DNA from: CAYNRE01 sp964399535
GTDB lineage: Bacteria; Planctomycetota; Planctomycetia; Pirellulales; CAYNRE01
Direction of reading: 5' to 3'
NCBI GenBank assembly: GCA_964399535.1
Contig: CAYNRE010000027.1
Location: 62,001 to 126,000 of the forward strand
Length of the DNA: 64,000 bases
Made by a program: the position numbers and the translations under genes. The stretch's first letter is position 1. The number at the start of each line of letters is the position of its first letter. This document shows, one piece after another, positions 8,115 through 16,441 of this stretch. The notes under the pieces were generated by a model that had not been told where the DNA came from, made no database searches, and worked only from the letters and a program-made list of their open reading frames with translations.

Positions 8115-10022
8115 TTATCGACCGGGCGGTTTGGTCAGTTCAAAGGTATCGAAGAGCTGGCCGTCGATGTCGTAGGCCTTGAGCTGAATCGAGCGGTCGT
8201 GAATGGTCACGTAGCAGTAGTGGTAGGCCCGCTTGAAGTGCAGGCTGAACCAGGACCGCTGCGGGGCCGCCTGCTCTAGGTGCCCGCCCCCTCCGCCGCT
8301 GGTGATGTAGCGCACCCCCTTTTCCTGGTTGATCGTCATCTGGTAGATGGGCCAGGTGCGTTCGTACAGGTGAATGTGCCCATTCCAGGCGATGTCGACC
8401 CCGTACTTTTCGTAGAGCGGGGTGAGCTTTCGGGCATTCGGATCGCCCCAGGTATACACCTCGGGGCCTTCGCCTTCCTCGCCCTTGACGTGGTCGCCGT
8501 AGTCGTTTTCGTCGGAACTGAAGCAAGGATGGTGATGACAGGTGAACTTCCAAGTGGCCTTGGAACTGGCCAACTCGCGCTCGAGCCATTGATACTGCTC
8601 GCTGTCGGGGTCCAGCGGCTTATTGCTGTCGATCATGAAAAACTGGCTGTTGCCGTAGTGAAACGTGTAGTAGTACTCCGGCGCCGGCAGCGAAAAGTAG
8701 TCGTAATACCAGTGCGAATTCTGCTCGTGGTTCCCGATCACCGGGAACATGGGAACCCGGCTGCTGAGCGTTGAAATGGGCACGAGCAGGTCCCCGATCC
8801 ACTGGTTCTTGGCGTGCCCGTTGTCGACCGTGTCGCCGCAGTGCAGCAGGAAGTTGGGCCGCAGGGCGTAGGCCCCCTCGGCACACTTCTTGGTCACCTG
8901 GGGGTTGCGCTGCGTGTCGCCGATCACCGTGAAGGCCCAGGGCATCTCCGGGGGCGGCGCCGTTTGCAGCGAGAACATCGGGCTCACCACCTGCGCGCCC
9001 GCCTCGTCGGTTGCGGTTACTCGGTAGAAGTACGAGGTATGGGGTTTGAGCCCGGTGAGTTGCACCTCGCCGATCAGCCGCGACTCGGCCGCTTCGGCCG
9101 CCTGGGCCAGGGGTGGGTTCTCGCCGTACTCCACGCGCAACTTAGTCGGCCGGTTGGTTTCGGCCATGACGACCATGCTGGTTTGCGTGCCGAACTGCAG
9201 GTAAGGGGGTACCAGGAACGAGAGCGCCTCGTCTTCCGGGGCAAAGTTGACCAGGTTGGCGTTTTTCAGCGCGACCGCCTCGATCTCGTCGGCCGCCAGC
9301 GCCCGGTCATAGGTTTTCACCTCGAAAATGGCGCCTTCGAGCGGGGCCCGGGTGGGGCCATCGACCCAAGCGCCAAGCGTGTAGGGAGCCTGCTCGGGAT
9401 AGACGATGTCGCCTGCCTCGGCCTGCGACTCGGCCTGGCAGTTGCCGTTGAGGTAAAGCTTCATTTGCGCGCCATCGTAGGTGGCAACCAGATAGTACCA
9501 GCGGTGCGGCGCGATCGGGGTTTGGCTGGTGATCCAAGTTCGCTGTTGGTCCCCCGGCTGCTTGGCGGTGCCTGCGGCGGAAAGGCCAAAGCAAAACTTT
9601 CCATCGCGGCAGCCCAAGAGCCAACCTTCTTGGCTCGCCTGGGTGTCATGAAACAGCCCCGCGACCCCGGCCTGTTGAGAAGCGTCGTTCACCAGCACCC
9701 AGGCGGCCACGGTCAGCGCGCGGCGGGGTAGGGCATCGGCCGCGTCGGCCGGCGACGAAGCCAGGGTGAGCCAGGCCGACTTGCCGTCGAGCACAAAGGC
9801 CTCGGTCGGCCCCACCGTGTCGACATAGGTGGTCCCCTCGACCTGCGCGATCAGGGCATGGTTCAAATCGGCCAGCGCGCCGTTGCGAATGGCGTGCACG
9901 CCAGGGGCGAAATGCGAGAGTAGCCCCACTTCGTGAATGTCGGGGTGTGCCCAAGCGTCGGCCGTCCAACCGCAGCAAGCCAGCAACCCGGTCAGCCAAA
10001 TCAATCGTCCCCAGCGCGGCAT
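8115..10022 (-). CDS. Secreted purple-acid-phosphatase-like metallophosphoesterase with LamG domain
   Basis: Predicted secreted phosphoesterase of 635 residues. A signal peptide (WGRLIWLTGLLACCGWTADAWA) is followed by a LamG/concanavalin-like domain (about residues 60-260, ending in ALAADEIEAVALKN), a fibronectin-like purple acid phosphatase N domain (about 290-390, with HTSYFYRVTATD) and a C-terminal calcineurin-type domain. Metal motifs are GDTQ, GDTVDNG, GNHE, CHHHPCF and GHIHLYER. The frame is open another 117 codons upstream but non-homologous; ATG 10020-10022 directly precedes the signal peptide. It is convergent with the phosphofructokinase gene. Phosphate scavenging or phosphoester turnover outside the cytoplasm is inferred. 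Confidence 0.9.
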   Translation of the reverse strand: MPRWGRLIWLTGLLACCGWTADAWAHPDIHEVGLLSHFAPGVHAIRNGALADLNHALIAQVEGTTYVDTVGPTEAFVLDGKSAWLTLASSPADAADALPRRALTVAAWVLVNDASQQAGVAGLFHDTQASQEGWLLGCRDGKFCFGLSAAGTAKQPGDQQRTWITSQTPIAPHRWYYLVATYDGAQMKLYLNGNCQAESQAEAGDIVYPEQAPYTLGAWVDGPTRAPLEGAIFEVKTYDRALAADEIEAVALKNANLVNFAPEDEALSFLVPPYLQFGTQTSMVVMAETNRPTKLRVEYGENPPLAQAAEAAESRLIGEVQLTGLKPHTSYFYRVTATDEAGAQVVSPMFSLQTAPPPEMPWAFTVIGDTQRNPQVTKKCAEGAYALRPNFLLHCGDTVDNGHAKNQWIGDLLVPISTLSSRVPMFPVIGNHEQNSHWYYDYFSLPAPEYYYTFHYGNSQFFMIDSNKPLDPDSEQYQWLERELASSKATWKFTCHHHPCFSSDENDYGDHVKGEEGEGPEVYTWGDPNARKLTPLYEKYGVDIAWNGHIHLYERTWPIYQMTINQEKGVRYITSGGGGGHLEQAAPQRSWFSLHFKRAYHYCYVTIHDRSIQLKAYDIDGQLFDTFELTKPPGR

Positions 10023-10490
10023 GTCGAAAACTCCTGGTTGTTCCCGTTGCGTAGCACCCACCATGTCCAGCGCGGCCAGCGGGACGGCAGCGCCCAAAAC
10101 CCGCTGCGCGCAAGCGCCCGACCACCGTAGCGCTCCTGGGCCCGAGGCCGCTATGGTACCCTCAAGTCCCTCGGGCCGCGAACGCCGCGGCGGTAACCCC
10201 GCCGCGCGCGCCGCAGGGTTCACGGAATCTTCTTGAACGACCCTGTTCGCGGGCCGGCAGGTGCGGCGGGCCAGTGGTCGCTCGGTTGTCGAATCCTGTC
10301 GTGCTCTACAGAAAAGAGTCGGCGGGGCGCGCGCTGGCGATGGAATCGATCGCCACGCGTTTCTCGCCCGCACGGTTGCGAACGGGCCCGCCCAGGGTTT
10401 CTAATTCAGCCAATGCCAGTGGGGTTTGCTCGCAGCAATCTATTCGTTCTTGGTGTGACGCGGCCGGTCGTGTCGCGAGGAGGTGTGATC
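10023..10490. other. Divergent intergenic region between phosphoesterase and TPR genes
   Basis: About 470 nt without a credible gene. A GC hairpin CGCGGCGG-TAACC-CCGCCGCG lies near 10182-10205. Promoters for both flanking genes should be here, but I see no strong -35/-10 pair. The plus frame is open from 10233 into the TPR gene; it is not used because a far better ribosome binding site marks the start at 10491. Confidence 0.5.
10478..10483 (+). promoter_or_regulatory. Shine-Dalgarno that fixes the TPR gene start
   Basis: AGGAGG, seven bases before GTG 10491. It decides for this GTG over earlier in-frame starts back to 10233, which have no such signal. Confidence 0.7.
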
Positions 10491-12245
10491 GTGGCAGGGT
10501 CTTTCCCATCGCTGGGCGGCGCGTGCGGGAGCTTACTTCAGGGCCAATCCCCCCGGTGGGGCCGCGGTGCCGGCCGCCTGGGCTTAGCAGTTCTGATTCT
10601 CGGAGCCGCGGCGAGGCCCGCCGCTTGGACGGCCGAGCCCGCGGACCCCGCAGCGGCGGCATCTGACTCGCTCCCCCCCTTAGGTTCGTTTCATCGAGCG
10701 GTGCAAACCGATTCCCCCGAAGCCCAGCGGGCCTTCGACCAAGGTTTGGCGCTGCTGTATGGCTTCAATCACGACGAGTCGATTCGGGCGTTTGAGCGGG
10801 CCACGCTGCACGATCCCGAGTGCGCCGCGGCGTGGTGGGGCATCGCCCTGGCCAGTTGTCCGCACATCAACCAAACCGAGGTTCCACCCGAGCAGATTGC
10901 CCGGGGCGCGGCGGCCCTGGCCCGAGCGCAGCAGTACGCGGCGCGGGCCAAGCCCGTGCAGCAGGCGTTGATCGCCGCGCTCAGCCAGCGGTATGCCGAC
11001 CCCATGCCGGCAGACCGGGCACCGCTCGACCGGGCCTATGCCGAGGCGATGCGAGGCGTTTGGGCCGATCACCGCGACGACGTCGACGTGGGGGTGTTGT
11101 TTGCCGAAGCGCTCATGAATTTGCGCCCTTGGGATCTTTGGTCGCCAGAGGGGGAGCCGCGTCCCGAAACGCCTGAGATCATCGCCACGCTCGAGGCGGT
11201 GCTCGAGCGCGATCCCTGGCATCCGCAGGCGCTCCATTTATACATTCACGCGGTCGAGGCCTCGCCGCAGCCCGATCGCGCGGTGAGCGAGGCCGATCGC
11301 TTGCGGCGCCGGATGCCGGGGTTGGGGCACCTGGTCCACATGCCCTCGCACATCGACGTAAGGGTGGGCAACTGGGCCGCGGCCGTGGCCACGAACGAGC
11401 AGGCCGTGGCCGCCGATTCGCGGTACTTGCAAGGTGCCTCCCAACCGCCCCAGTTCTACCGGGTGTACATGGCCCACAATCACCACCTCTTGGCGTTTGC
11501 GGCCATGATGCGGGGCCAGAGCAGTTTGGCCACGAGCGCCATCGAGGCCATGGCGGGCCAATTCCCCGCGGAGTTTGCCGAGCAAAACCCCGACCGGGTC
11601 GACGGTTACTTGAGCATGCCCTGGGAGGTGTGGACCCGCTTCGGCAAGTGGGACACGATCCTCGCCGCGCCCGAGCCCCCCAGGTACCTGCCGATTTCGC
11701 GGGCCATGCGTCACGCGGCCCGGGGACTCGCCCACGCGGCCCAGAATCGGGTGCCCGAAGCCCAGGCCGAGCAGGCCGCCTTCCTGGCGGCCCGCAAGCG
11801 AGTTCCGCCGACCTTCCGGGTTGGCAACAGCCCCGCGTCGTGGGTGCTCGACGTGGCCGAACACCTGCTGGCCGGCGAGGTGCTTTACCGATCGGGCAAG
11901 GCCGAAGAGGCCTTTGACGAGCTGCGCCAGGCCGTGACCGCGGAAGATCGCCTGGTGTACGACGAACCGCCCGATTGGATTCAGCCCGTGCGCCACGCGC
12001 TGGGGGCCACGCTGCTCGACGCCGGCCGGGCGGCGGAGGCCGAACAGGTGTATCAGGCAGACCTGCTGCGGCATCCGCACAATGGCTGGTCGCTGCTGGG
12101 ATTGAGCGAGTCGCTCAAGGCACTTGGCCGAGCTGACGAGGCTCGGCTGGCCCGCGAGGCTTTTCAGCGGGCCTGGCGCGACGCCGACGTGGAAATCGGG
12201 ACGAGCTGTTTCTGCCAAGAGGCCCAGCAGGCGTCGGCGCGGTAA
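10491..12245 (+). CDS. Secreted or anchored TPR-repeat protein
   Basis: 584-residue tetratricopeptide-type protein of unknown role. A hydrophobic N-terminal stretch (GRLGLAVLILGAAARPAAWTA) looks like a signal peptide or anchor. Helical repeats follow, for example AQRAFDQGLALLYGFNHDES with AIRAFERATLHDPECAAAWW, and near the C terminus AGRAAEAEQVYQADLLRHPH with LLGLSESLKALGRADEARLA. The conserved motifs HLVHMPSHIDVRVGNW and AHNHHLLAFAAMM are His-rich and recur in large bacterial TPR proteins of this kind, but their function is not known to me. Starts at GTG 10491 behind a perfect AGGAGG. Convergent with the rhomboid gene. Confidence 0.85.
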   Translation: MAGSFPSLGGACGSLLQGQSPRWGRGAGRLGLAVLILGAAARPAAWTAEPADPAAAASDSLPPLGSFHRAVQTDSPEAQRAFDQGLALLYGFNHDESIRAFERATLHDPECAAAWWGIALASCPHINQTEVPPEQIARGAAALARAQQYAARAKPVQQALIAALSQRYADPMPADRAPLDRAYAEAMRGVWADHRDDVDVGVLFAEALMNLRPWDLWSPEGEPRPETPEIIATLEAVLERDPWHPQALHLYIHAVEASPQPDRAVSEADRLRRRMPGLGHLVHMPSHIDVRVGNWAAAVATNEQAVAADSRYLQGASQPPQFYRVYMAHNHHLLAFAAMMRGQSSLATSAIEAMAGQFPAEFAEQNPDRVDGYLSMPWEVWTRFGKWDTILAAPEPPRYLPISRAMRHAARGLAHAAQNRVPEAQAEQAAFLAARKRVPPTFRVGNSPASWVLDVAEHLLAGEVLYRSGKAEEAFDELRQAVTAEDRLVYDEPPDWIQPVRHALGATLLDAGRAAEAEQVYQADLLRHPHNGWSLLGLSESLKALGRADEARLAREAFQRAWRDADVEIGTSCFCQEAQQASAR

Positions 12246-12294
12246 GCCTGAACGTCGCCTGTGCGGCCGAGCGGTGCCCGCCGGCTGGCCGCGG

Positions 12295-13113
12295 CTAATA
12301 GGCCCACTCGCTGGGCGGAGCGGGGGGAAGGTCGTCGTTGGGTTCCTCGGCGGGGGGCGGTTGAGCCCACAGGGGCATCAGCACGGCCCCGGCCACGAAG
12401 CCGCCCACGTGGGCCCACCAGGCCACGCCGCCCGACATTTGCGCCGCTGCCCCGAGCGCCTGCTGAGCAGAGACCAACTGGCCGATGAACCAGACCCCCA
12501 GCACGATCAGAGCCGGCACGTCGAGCAAGGTGACAAACACCACCAGGAAAACCAGGGTGCGAATCCGGGCGTGGGGAAAGGTTACGGCATAGGCCCCCAG
12601 CACGGCGGCCACGGCCCCGCTGGCGCCGATGACCGGCACGGTGCTTTGGGGCCCGGTCCACCAATGGCAAAGGCTCGCGAACATGCCTCCCAAGAGATAG
12701 AAGGCCGCATAGCGGTAATGGCCGAGCCGATCTTCGACATTGTTCCCGAAGATCCAGAGAAACCACATGTTGCCCACCAGGTGGCTCCAGCCTCCGTGGA
12801 GAAACATGCAGGTAATCAGCGAGGTGAGCACCGCTTTCCAACTGGTGGGCACCTGGTAGCGCTGTTTCACCTGGACCACGATTGGCAGGTGGCGGTACTG
12901 GGCCAAGCGCTGGGTTTCGACCACGACCGGCTGGTCTTTGCCCAATTGAGTGAACCGGGCCGGAATGAACCCCAGTTGCAGCGTGCGCTCGAAACGATCC
13001 TGATTCGAGCGGGCCTGAAACCAGACCAGGGCCATCAGGTTGATTACGATCAGGGCGATGGTTACGTAGGGCCAGTGCCGGGCACGGTTCAAGTCGTATA
13101 GAGGGAAAAACAT
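12295..13113 (-). CDS. Rhomboid family intramembrane serine protease
   Basis: Polytopic membrane protease of 272 residues that cleaves transmembrane segments. The catalytic dyad is visible: S165 in VIGASGAVAAVLGAY and H235 in AWWAHVGGFVAGA. HGGWSHLVGNMWFLWIFGNN is the conserved loop and helix preceding them. About six membrane spans are seen, with a roughly 55-residue loop between the first and second spans (residues 33-90) and a Pro-rich, acidic C-terminal tail. No clear Shine-Dalgarno precedes ATG 13111-13113. It is the last gene of a minus-strand run and lies 66 nt after the FabZ-like gene. Confidence 0.92.
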   Translation of the reverse strand: MFFPLYDLNRARHWPYVTIALIVINLMALVWFQARSNQDRFERTLQLGFIPARFTQLGKDQPVVVETQRLAQYRHLPIVVQVKQRYQVPTSWKAVLTSLITCMFLHGGWSHLVGNMWFLWIFGNNVEDRLGHYRYAAFYLLGGMFASLCHWWTGPQSTVPVIGASGAVAAVLGAYAVTFPHARIRTLVFLVVFVTLLDVPALIVLGVWFIGQLVSAQQALGAAAQMSGGVAWWAHVGGFVAGAVLMPLWAQPPPAEEPNDDLPPAPPSEWAY

Positions 13114-13179
13114 CGCGTGTCGGGGCTTTGCGAAATCCGCCCGCCCGGGCGGTCATGGGGGATTGGGGGGGTACGACCC

Positions 13180-13698
13180 TTAGCGAGCCAGGCTCGAGGG
13201 GGGAACGGCATCGGCGGGTAAGGCCACTCCGCGGATCTCTCCCTCGCAGACCAGGTTGCCCGACACGAACTCTTGGAACTCGCAGACCACGAGCAGGTTG
13301 GGCCGGCACTTGAGCAGCCGGGCCACGATCACGAGCCGATCGCCGGGGCGGACGACGTCGCGAAAGCGGATTTCGTCCAGCCCCCCCAGGCCCACCGTAC
13401 AATCGCTCATCAGTTTATACTTCGACGCGAAATAGCTGCACATCTGCGCCGCTGCTTCGCACATAACTACCCCGGGCATCACCGCGATGGTGGGCATGTG
13501 CCCCCGGACCCAGAATTCGTCAGGGCCCAGGTCTTTGTATCCGGCGCAAAGGTAGCGCTCGCCGTCCTCGAGGCAAATCGCCGTGAGCTGTTCCATTTCG
13601 AACCGCTGCTGGTTGTAACGGCGAATTTCGCTGAGGTCGGCTACGACCCGGCTGGTGTCGATCTCATTGGGATCGAGGATCCATGGTTTGGCCGCCAT
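13180..13698 (-). CDS. FabZ-like 3-hydroxyacyl-ACP dehydratase
   Basis: Hot-dog fold protein of 172 residues, probably dehydrating 3-hydroxyacyl-ACP in fatty acid synthesis or a related lipid pathway. The FabZ signature is recognisable as EFWVRGHMPTIAVMPGVVMC followed by EAAAQM: the catalytic His is in RGHMP and the acidic residue in CEAAAQ. The start ATG 13696-13698 sits a few bases after a perfect AGGAGG on the minus strand, so the upstream open frame to 13842 is rejected. The N-terminal extension (about 35 residues before the core) is longer than in FabZ proper, so a planctomycete-specific paralogue is possible. Confidence 0.85.
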   Translation of the reverse strand: MAAKPWILDPNEIDTSRVVADLSEIRRYNQQRFEMEQLTAICLEDGERYLCAGYKDLGPDEFWVRGHMPTIAVMPGVVMCEAAAQMCSYFASKYKLMSDCTVGLGGLDEIRFRDVVRPGDRLVIVARLLKCRPNLLVVCEFQEFVSGNLVCEGEIRGVALPADAVPPSSLAR

Positions 13699-13866
13699 TG
13701 ATTCCTCCTGACTCGATCCTCGGGTGACGGTTGACCAATTACTGGGTTTCGTGCAGCCGGCCGTGGGCACCGAGCCGTTGGGCGATCTCGCCCCGGGGAA
13801 GTGCCCCGAGGGGCAGGCCGGCGCCGGCCGCCGAGCGGGCACCGCGGTTCAGGTTGTCGGGTTGCC

Positions 13867-15285
13867 TCAGGGCAGGGGGGCCTCGCCCGCCAGCAGGCCT
13901 TTGCCTTCGCGCACCGGTTGCGACTTGAACTTACCCCACATCGCATACAGGTTTTTGAGCGCCTGGTTCATCATCAGCTCGCCAGCCCCCAATTCGACTG
14001 GCGAAACCTGGGAGTCGGCGCCGTAGCCCCCCTCGCTGGCCGCTTCGATGGTGGGAAAGTACATGCTATGACCGTTGGCGTAGCCGAAGAAAAACGTGTG
14101 AGGCAGGTAGCTCCGCTGCCGCAGCCGCACGGCATGGTTCGAGAAGAACTCGCCCGAGCCCGAGACCAGAGCAATCTCCCGGTTGAGCAGCACCGTGTTC
14201 AGCTCGGCCGGCACGCCCCCCCGGAACTCTTCCTGGAAATTGCGAACCAGTTCGGGGAAGAAGGCCCGGCTAAAGGCGGCCATGATCCAAGAGTTGGCGA
14301 AGTCGATGCGCGAGCCAAACAGGTAGCGATCGACCTGGCCCTGAATCTGCGGGTGCTCGGGCACTTTGGTTTCGATGGCGCGGGCCATTTCCAGTACCTG
14401 GTCGGCCATGTGCTGACCGAACTGCTCTGGACCGCTGACGCCGGGGGGCGAGTTGGGGCTCATGTCGCCGGCCGCCCCCTGCATGAAGACGCACTTGGTC
14501 TGCATTTCGCTCTCCACGCGCCCCTTCATATAGCCGGGCCAATCGGCCGAGAACCGCAGGTCGGCTTCGTTGGTCATCACCGGGTGGGCGGCGAAATTGA
14601 CCAGCACGGCCAGAGGCTTACCCTCTGCGTCATCGAAGCGAATGACTTGCAGGGCGGGGTCCGTGGTCTTGGGCTCGCGCTTGGTGTGCCGATTCCGGTT
14701 CAAGGTCGTGTCGCGGCTGGCGACGCCCAAGCGGGCTGGCTGCCGCCGGCTGTCGGCCTCGAGAATGGTTTCCACGAGCGCGGTGGGGAGTGCCTTGGAG
14801 TAGGCCACGGCGGCGTCGAAGGCCCCCTTGCCGAACCCGGCCCGATCGGTGAGCTCGATCACGGGGCCGTGGTGCGAGTGGCTACCGCTGATGATGACCT
14901 GCGAGATTCCGGCCTTTTCCTCCAGCATCTGGCGGATGTCGGCCATCATCGCCAGGGTGGGCCCGCGGCCCAGGTCGGTGCCGACTATCGCCAGCTTGTC
15001 GTTGCCCGCCGAAAGCACGATGGCCTTGATCCAGAGCGAGTCGATGGCCCCCTGCGACAGAGCGGCATGCCGCGCCCCGTAGCCCCACATGGGCATGGGC
15101 GCGGTCGGCGTAATATCGCGCTCGGCAAAGCCCGCCTGTAGCACCACCGGGTCGGCGGCGCTGCAGGGCGAACGGCCGCCCTGGTAAACCAATGCTCCGC
15201 AGCAAAACCCCAAGAACCAGGCTGTGAGCCGAGATCGCTCCCTAGCGGGGAGTGCGCCACGGCGGAAGTGGAAGCGGGCCAGCAT
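13867..15285 (-). CDS. Neutral/alkaline ceramidase-like protein, secreted
   Basis: 472 residues with an N-terminal hydrophobic signal (LTAWFLGFCCGALVYQGG) and the N-terminal catalytic domain of neutral/alkaline non-lysosomal ceramidases. Family motifs are FAERDITPTAPMPMWGYG at the start of the domain, VGTDLGRGP, the zinc-site pattern SGSHSHHGP, and NFAAHPVMTNEADLRFSADW with a nearby VFMQGAAGDMSP. In planctomycetes such proteins are abundant and their substrates are mostly unproven, so amide hydrolysis of a lipid is only inferred. The start ATG 15283-15285 has GAGGA upstream. The next gene downstream is the FabZ-like dehydratase, 168 nt away. Confidence 0.88.
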   Translation of the reverse strand: MLARFHFRRGALPARERSRLTAWFLGFCCGALVYQGGRSPCSAADPVVLQAGFAERDITPTAPMPMWGYGARHAALSQGAIDSLWIKAIVLSAGNDKLAIVGTDLGRGPTLAMMADIRQMLEEKAGISQVIISGSHSHHGPVIELTDRAGFGKGAFDAAVAYSKALPTALVETILEADSRRQPARLGVASRDTTLNRNRHTKREPKTTDPALQVIRFDDAEGKPLAVLVNFAAHPVMTNEADLRFSADWPGYMKGRVESEMQTKCVFMQGAAGDMSPNSPPGVSGPEQFGQHMADQVLEMARAIETKVPEHPQIQGQVDRYLFGSRIDFANSWIMAAFSRAFFPELVRNFQEEFRGGVPAELNTVLLNREIALVSGSGEFFSNHAVRLRQRSYLPHTFFFGYANGHSMYFPTIEAASEGGYGADSQVSPVELGAGELMMNQALKNLYAMWGKFKSQPVREGKGLLAGEAPLP

Positions 15286-15506
15286 TCGATTCGATCCTCG
15301 CGCAAAAGGAGGGTTGGTTCCTGGTCTGCACCGCGGCCGCACATCTCCCGAGAGGCAGCCCGCGCACGCGACCGGCCGAAGTGGGCCGGCCGGGGGTAAG
15401 CCCATATTTTGGCTTGGCGGTCGCTCGCGGGAAACCCGCTGCCGGGAAATTTACCCGAACCACCCCTGCCAGGGGCAAGCCGAGTAGCTGCGAGCAAGGC
15501 CCCACC

Positions 15507-16319
15507 TTACTGCGCCGGCGGGTCGGCAAGCACGAGCGTCACGGTAACCGTGCCCAGCATTCCCAGGCGGTCCGCCATCGCGCAGCGAGTGTGGCCGATG
15601 CCGTGTTCGAGCCAGGTGCTGGCCGGTGCCATTCGAACCCAGCGATCGACCGGCGCGCGGGCCAGGTAAACCGTCAGGTCGGCATTGGGAAACAACGTGG
15701 TGTGCGGCGCCGGCGAGAGCGGTGCGCCCAGCGCGTTGCCGTAGTCGGCCGCCGCCGCCGCGGCCGCCGCGGTCGAAAGCGGTACGCCAGGCACCAAATC
15801 GGCCGTAACCCGAATCCAGGCGTCGGTCGCTTGCGGGCTGGAGAACCCTTCGGGCGATCGGGTACGAATTTCGCTGGCCAGCACGGCAAACGGTGCCCGG
15901 GAGAATTTCAAGGGGTGGAAATCCTCGGGGTGGTCGGTCGGCGGAATCAGTTCCGCGCCGGTGCCCTCGAGCCGGGGTAGCACGACCGGGTTGATCGTCG
16001 TCCGCTGCACCGTGGCCAAGGCCACGCTTTGGCCCCCCGCGACAACCTCGATTTCAATCAGATTTACGCGGCGCCCCGACTTCAGTAGCCGGCTTCGTAC
16101 CTCGAGCGGCCGTGTCGGCACCGGGCGGACCAAGTCCAGCGTGAGCCGGCTGGTAACCAGGTGATCGCCCGGCAGGATTTCCTCGGCCACGGAGACGCAG
16201 AGGGCGGCAACCGGGCCGCCGTGCATGGCTTCGGGCGACCAGGGGCCCACGGTCGAAGGCTGGGGATACCAGGTCGATCCTTCGCGGTGAAACAGGGGGG
16301 CAGGCGCGGGGGCGTTCAT
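15507..16319 (-). CDS. Acyl-CoA thioesterase-like double hot-dog protein
   Basis: 270-residue protein with two hot-dog halves, as in the acyl-CoA thioesterase II-type family. The first half has STVGPWSPEAMHGGPVAALC and LTLDLVRPVP, and the second has FPNADLTVYLARAPVDRWVR with TRCAMADRLGMLGTVTVTLV. This arrangement fits hydrolysis of a fatty acyl-CoA, but specificity cannot be read. An Ala-rich stretch lies around residue 180. ATG 16317-16319 is the first start giving homology; the frame upstream to 16823 overlaps the sulfotransferase gene antisense and is not coding. It lies 122 nt downstream of the sulfotransferase gene. Confidence 0.85.
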   Translation of the reverse strand: MNAPAPAPLFHREGSTWYPQPSTVGPWSPEAMHGGPVAALCVSVAEEILPGDHLVTSRLTLDLVRPVPTRPLEVRSRLLKSGRRVNLIEIEVVAGGQSVALATVQRTTINPVVLPRLEGTGAELIPPTDHPEDFHPLKFSRAPFAVLASEIRTRSPEGFSSPQATDAWIRVTADLVPGVPLSTAAAAAAAADYGNALGAPLSPAPHTTLFPNADLTVYLARAPVDRWVRMAPASTWLEHGIGHTRCAMADRLGMLGTVTVTLVLADPPAQ

Positions 16320-16441
16320 CGGTGGAGCGGGTAGGCCATGGTAAGGGCCGCGGCCACGCGCGGCGAACCACCAGTGTAGAAGGTGCCGCTGCGCCTTCCA
16401 AGGCGCGCCGAGCAGGAGTGTGCCCGCACTTGCCCGGCGCC